A DNA stretch of 64,000 nt from Indolivaga capnocytophagoides DSM 22835 (GTDB lineage Bacteria > Bacteroidota > Bacteroidia > Bacteroidales > Dysgonomonadaceae), in the NCBI RefSeq assembly GCF_000426485.1, contig NZ_AUFL01000015.1:62001-126000 (forward strand). Reading direction: 5' to 3'. Positions 62,530 through 64,000 of this stretch are shown piece after piece (position 1 is the first letter of the stretch; every line of letters begins with the position of its first letter). The notes beneath the pieces are model-generated. The model did not search any database and had not been told where the DNA came from. It saw nothing but the letters and a program-made list of their open reading frames with translations. Made by a program: the position numbers and the translations under genes.

Positions 62530-63420
62530 ATGAAACAGGCATTTATAAAGCTGCATTTATCTATTATTCTGGCGGGTTTTACCGGTATATTCGGTAAGCT
62601 GATCACACTCAATGAAGGATTGTTGGTGTGGTATCGCATGTTGATCACATCACTGCTTCTGTTTATTCTTCTTAAAATTTGGAAGAAATTCAGATTACTT
62701 CCTTTACAGGATATGATCCGTATCGGCGGAGTCGGATTTCTTCTTGCAATGCACTGGGTATTTTTCTATGCTAGTATCAAGGCTTCTAATATATCAATAG
62801 GGGTTATTTGTTTTTCGCTGGTGGGCTTTTTTACAGCAATATTGGAGCCTTTTATCAATCATCGCAGATTTTCGGTGACAGAGCTTATTTTAAGCCTGAT
62901 AACCTTATCGGGTATTATTCTGATCTTTAACTTGGATATGCGTTATCAGAGCGGTATTATTCTGGGGGTTATCTCTTCGGCTTTAGCTGCCTTATTTACG
63001 ATCATGAACAAGAGGGTAGGAGCGGATTATACTTCTTCAACAATGCTTTTCTATGAAATGGTCGGAGGGTTTATTTGCTTAAGTGTTATATTGCCTGTGT
63101 ATTTATACAATTTTCAGGTAGATACACTTGTCCCATCGACGCAAAATATAATCTATTTGATGGTGTTCAGTGTGTTCTGTACAATATTGTTGTACATCTT
63201 ACAGATTCAGGCTCTCAAGTCGATTTCTGCTTTTACCGTGAATTTAAGCTATAATCTGGAACCGGTATACAGTATAGTTCTTGCCATGGCATTTTTCGGG
63301 GAAGCAAAAGAGCTTAATTATTCTTTTTATCTTGGGTTGACTCTTATTGTGCTGTCAACTGTTCTGCAGATGTTTAATGTCATGTATGAACGCAAAAAGA
63401 AAGATAAGGCTATATCCTGA
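62530..63420 (+). CDS. EamA/DMT-superfamily metabolite exporter
   Basis: A 296-residue protein with ten hydrophobic segments made of two EamA repeats. The second repeat begins near GIILGVISSALAALFTIMNKRVG, and the ends of both repeats carry SLTLSGIILIF-like and FGEAKELNYSFYLGLTLI segments typical of the family. It probably exports amino acids or related metabolites across the inner membrane; substrate unknown. The 3' end overlaps the convergent Fur-family gene by 11 bases. Confidence 0.88.
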   Translation: MKQAFIKLHLSIILAGFTGIFGKLITLNEGLLVWYRMLITSLLLFILLKIWKKFRLLPLQDMIRIGGVGFLLAMHWVFFYASIKASNISIGVICFSLVGFFTAILEPFINHRRFSVTELILSLITLSGIILIFNLDMRYQSGIILGVISSALAALFTIMNKRVGADYTSSTMLFYEMVGGFICLSVILPVYLYNFQVDTLVPSTQNIIYLMVFSVFCTILLYILQIQALKSISAFTVNLSYNLEPVYSIVLAMAFFGEAKELNYSFYLGLTLIVLSTVLQMFNVMYERKKKDKAIS

Positions 63421-63844
63421 TCTGTGATTTTCCTGAAGAGCATTTGTCACAAAGCCCTTTCATTACAAAGTTTACACTTTGGAGAATAAATCCATTGGGT
63501 AATTGTACCTTGGGTATAGATATGCTTTCGAGACAAAAGGTCTGTTTACACTCTGTGCAATTGAAGTGAACATGAAGGTCTTTGATAGAGCATTGGCAGT
63601 CGGGACTGCATACCGAATATTTCATCGACCCTGATCCATCGTCAATACTATGTATCAGCAGTTGATTGTGAAAAAGGGTAATGGTTCTCGAAAGCGTTGA
63701 CTTATCTACTGTATCAAGTGTTTCCTCGAGTGACGACAAGCTGAAAGCCTGATGCTGTTCTGCCATCGCTTTAAAGATAAGCAGCCTTACTGCTGTGGGT
63801 TTGATGCCCCGTGCTTCGAGTCGGGTTATGTATTGTTGTTCCAT
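63410..63844 (-). CDS. Fur-family metal/peroxide-responsive transcriptional regulator
   Basis: A 144-residue Fur protein. The winged helix domain is RGIKPTAVRLLIFKAMAEQ followed by DKSTLSRTITLF (recognition helix). The C-terminal dimer domain contains DLHVHFNCTECKQTFCLE and a final GLCDKCSS, four cysteines that probably hold structural zinc. The metal response (Fe, Zn or peroxide) cannot be told from sequence. The upstream gene ends 3 bases before its ATG, so the two are translated from one transcript. Confidence 0.9.
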   Translation of the reverse strand: MEQQYITRLEARGIKPTAVRLLIFKAMAEQHQAFSLSSLEETLDTVDKSTLSRTITLFHNQLLIHSIDDGSGSMKYSVCSPDCQCSIKDLHVHFNCTECKQTFCLESISIPKVQLPNGFILQSVNFVMKGLCDKCSSGKSQIRI

Positions 63845-63847
63845 GTG

Positions 63848-64000
63848 TTATAGCTTTATTTCATCCATTGGATTCCAGAATACCTGCTTCCAGTTTTGAA
63901 TACGGTCGTTTTTGATAATGACACCTTCTTTTTCGAGGAGTTGTTCCATTTCATCGGAATTGCCGAATGCTTTTTTTCCGGATAATACACCCTGGCTATT
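63848..64000 (-). CDS. Unrecognised protein, C-terminal fragment cut by the window end
   Basis: The minus-strand frame is open from base 64000 to a TAA at 63848-63850, giving 50 residues that begin NSQGVLSGKKAFG and include MEQLLEKEGVIIKND and QNWKQVFWNPMDEIKL at the end. No family is recognised from so short a tail. It sits 3 bases upstream of the fur start codon, so it is the preceding member of the same operon. Confidence 0.6.
   Translation of the reverse strand, partial: NSQGVLSGKKAFGNSDEMEQLLEKEGVIIKNDRIQNWKQVFWNPMDEIKL

Overview
The window reads as a chromosomal segment of a low-GC Bacteroidota, most likely order Bacteroidales. A Dysgonomonas-like organism is my best guess, which is inference and not a database match. 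Supporting signs are promoter -7 boxes of the form TAnnTTTG, many lipoproteins, DUF4886, DUF5683, DUF6340 and GSCFA proteins, a MurF-alanine racemase fusion, an SpmA-SpmB fusion, and the gene order parA-parB-DUF5683-MltD-Rel-RuvB.

Layout. 1-4.6 kb is the AT-rich end of an exopolysaccharide cluster. It holds a GT4 fragment, a hexapeptide acyltransferase, a GT2, a frameshifted acyltransferase-3, a decayed copy of a GT2 3' end and a DUF4886 lipoprotein. A UDP-sugar epimerase and a beta-hydroxyacid dehydrogenase follow at 4.6-6.5 kb. 6.5-18.5 kb is mixed housekeeping: a class I glutamine amidotransferase, a YihY-type protein, a flippase-like protein, an esterase, RecG, a GntR regulator, a DUF6340 lipoprotein, a dipeptide epimerase and a GT39. 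18.7-26.8 kb (minus strand) is a chromosome partition, cell-wall and stringent-response block. 27-33.6 kb holds a TlpA-like thioredoxin, Ogt, tandem esterases, YbeY and an SpmAB fusion. RNase P RNA lies at 33.8 kb, followed by xseB, ispD, rpoN, a PAP2-like protein, purE and a KdsD-like isomerase. 39.5-44.7 kb is a second polysaccharide locus with two GT2s, a GT11 fucosyltransferase and a Wzx-type flippase. 44.7-53 kb holds xseA, a subtilase, an MltF-like transglycosylase, TrhO, a lipoprotein and an MsbA-like exporter. 53.2-64 kb holds small membrane-associated proteins, GSCFA, MurF-Alr, a TolC/HlyD/two-permease export operon, a DMT exporter and Fur.

The most unusual feature is not a gene. A dispersed palindromic element is present in roughly 20 copies from 10 kb onward. 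Its core is GGTCTNAGACC followed by TTA, joined to an outward tail that contains a second hairpin. The core lies 4-23 bases upstream of start codons, or directly against stop codons so that the element itself supplies the TAA. The second hairpin keeps its pairing in several copies while its bases change, which suggests a structured RNA or an RNA-active mobile repeat. A second family of about 240 bp (TTTTATCTATA ... GTTACCTTTTGAG) occurs as two near-identical inverted copies at 11.0 and 16.8 kb and as shorter diverged copies, often joined to the first element. Neither family appears in the first 10 kb, which fits recent acquisition of the capsule genes. No tRNA, CRISPR array, insertion sequence or prophage was seen.
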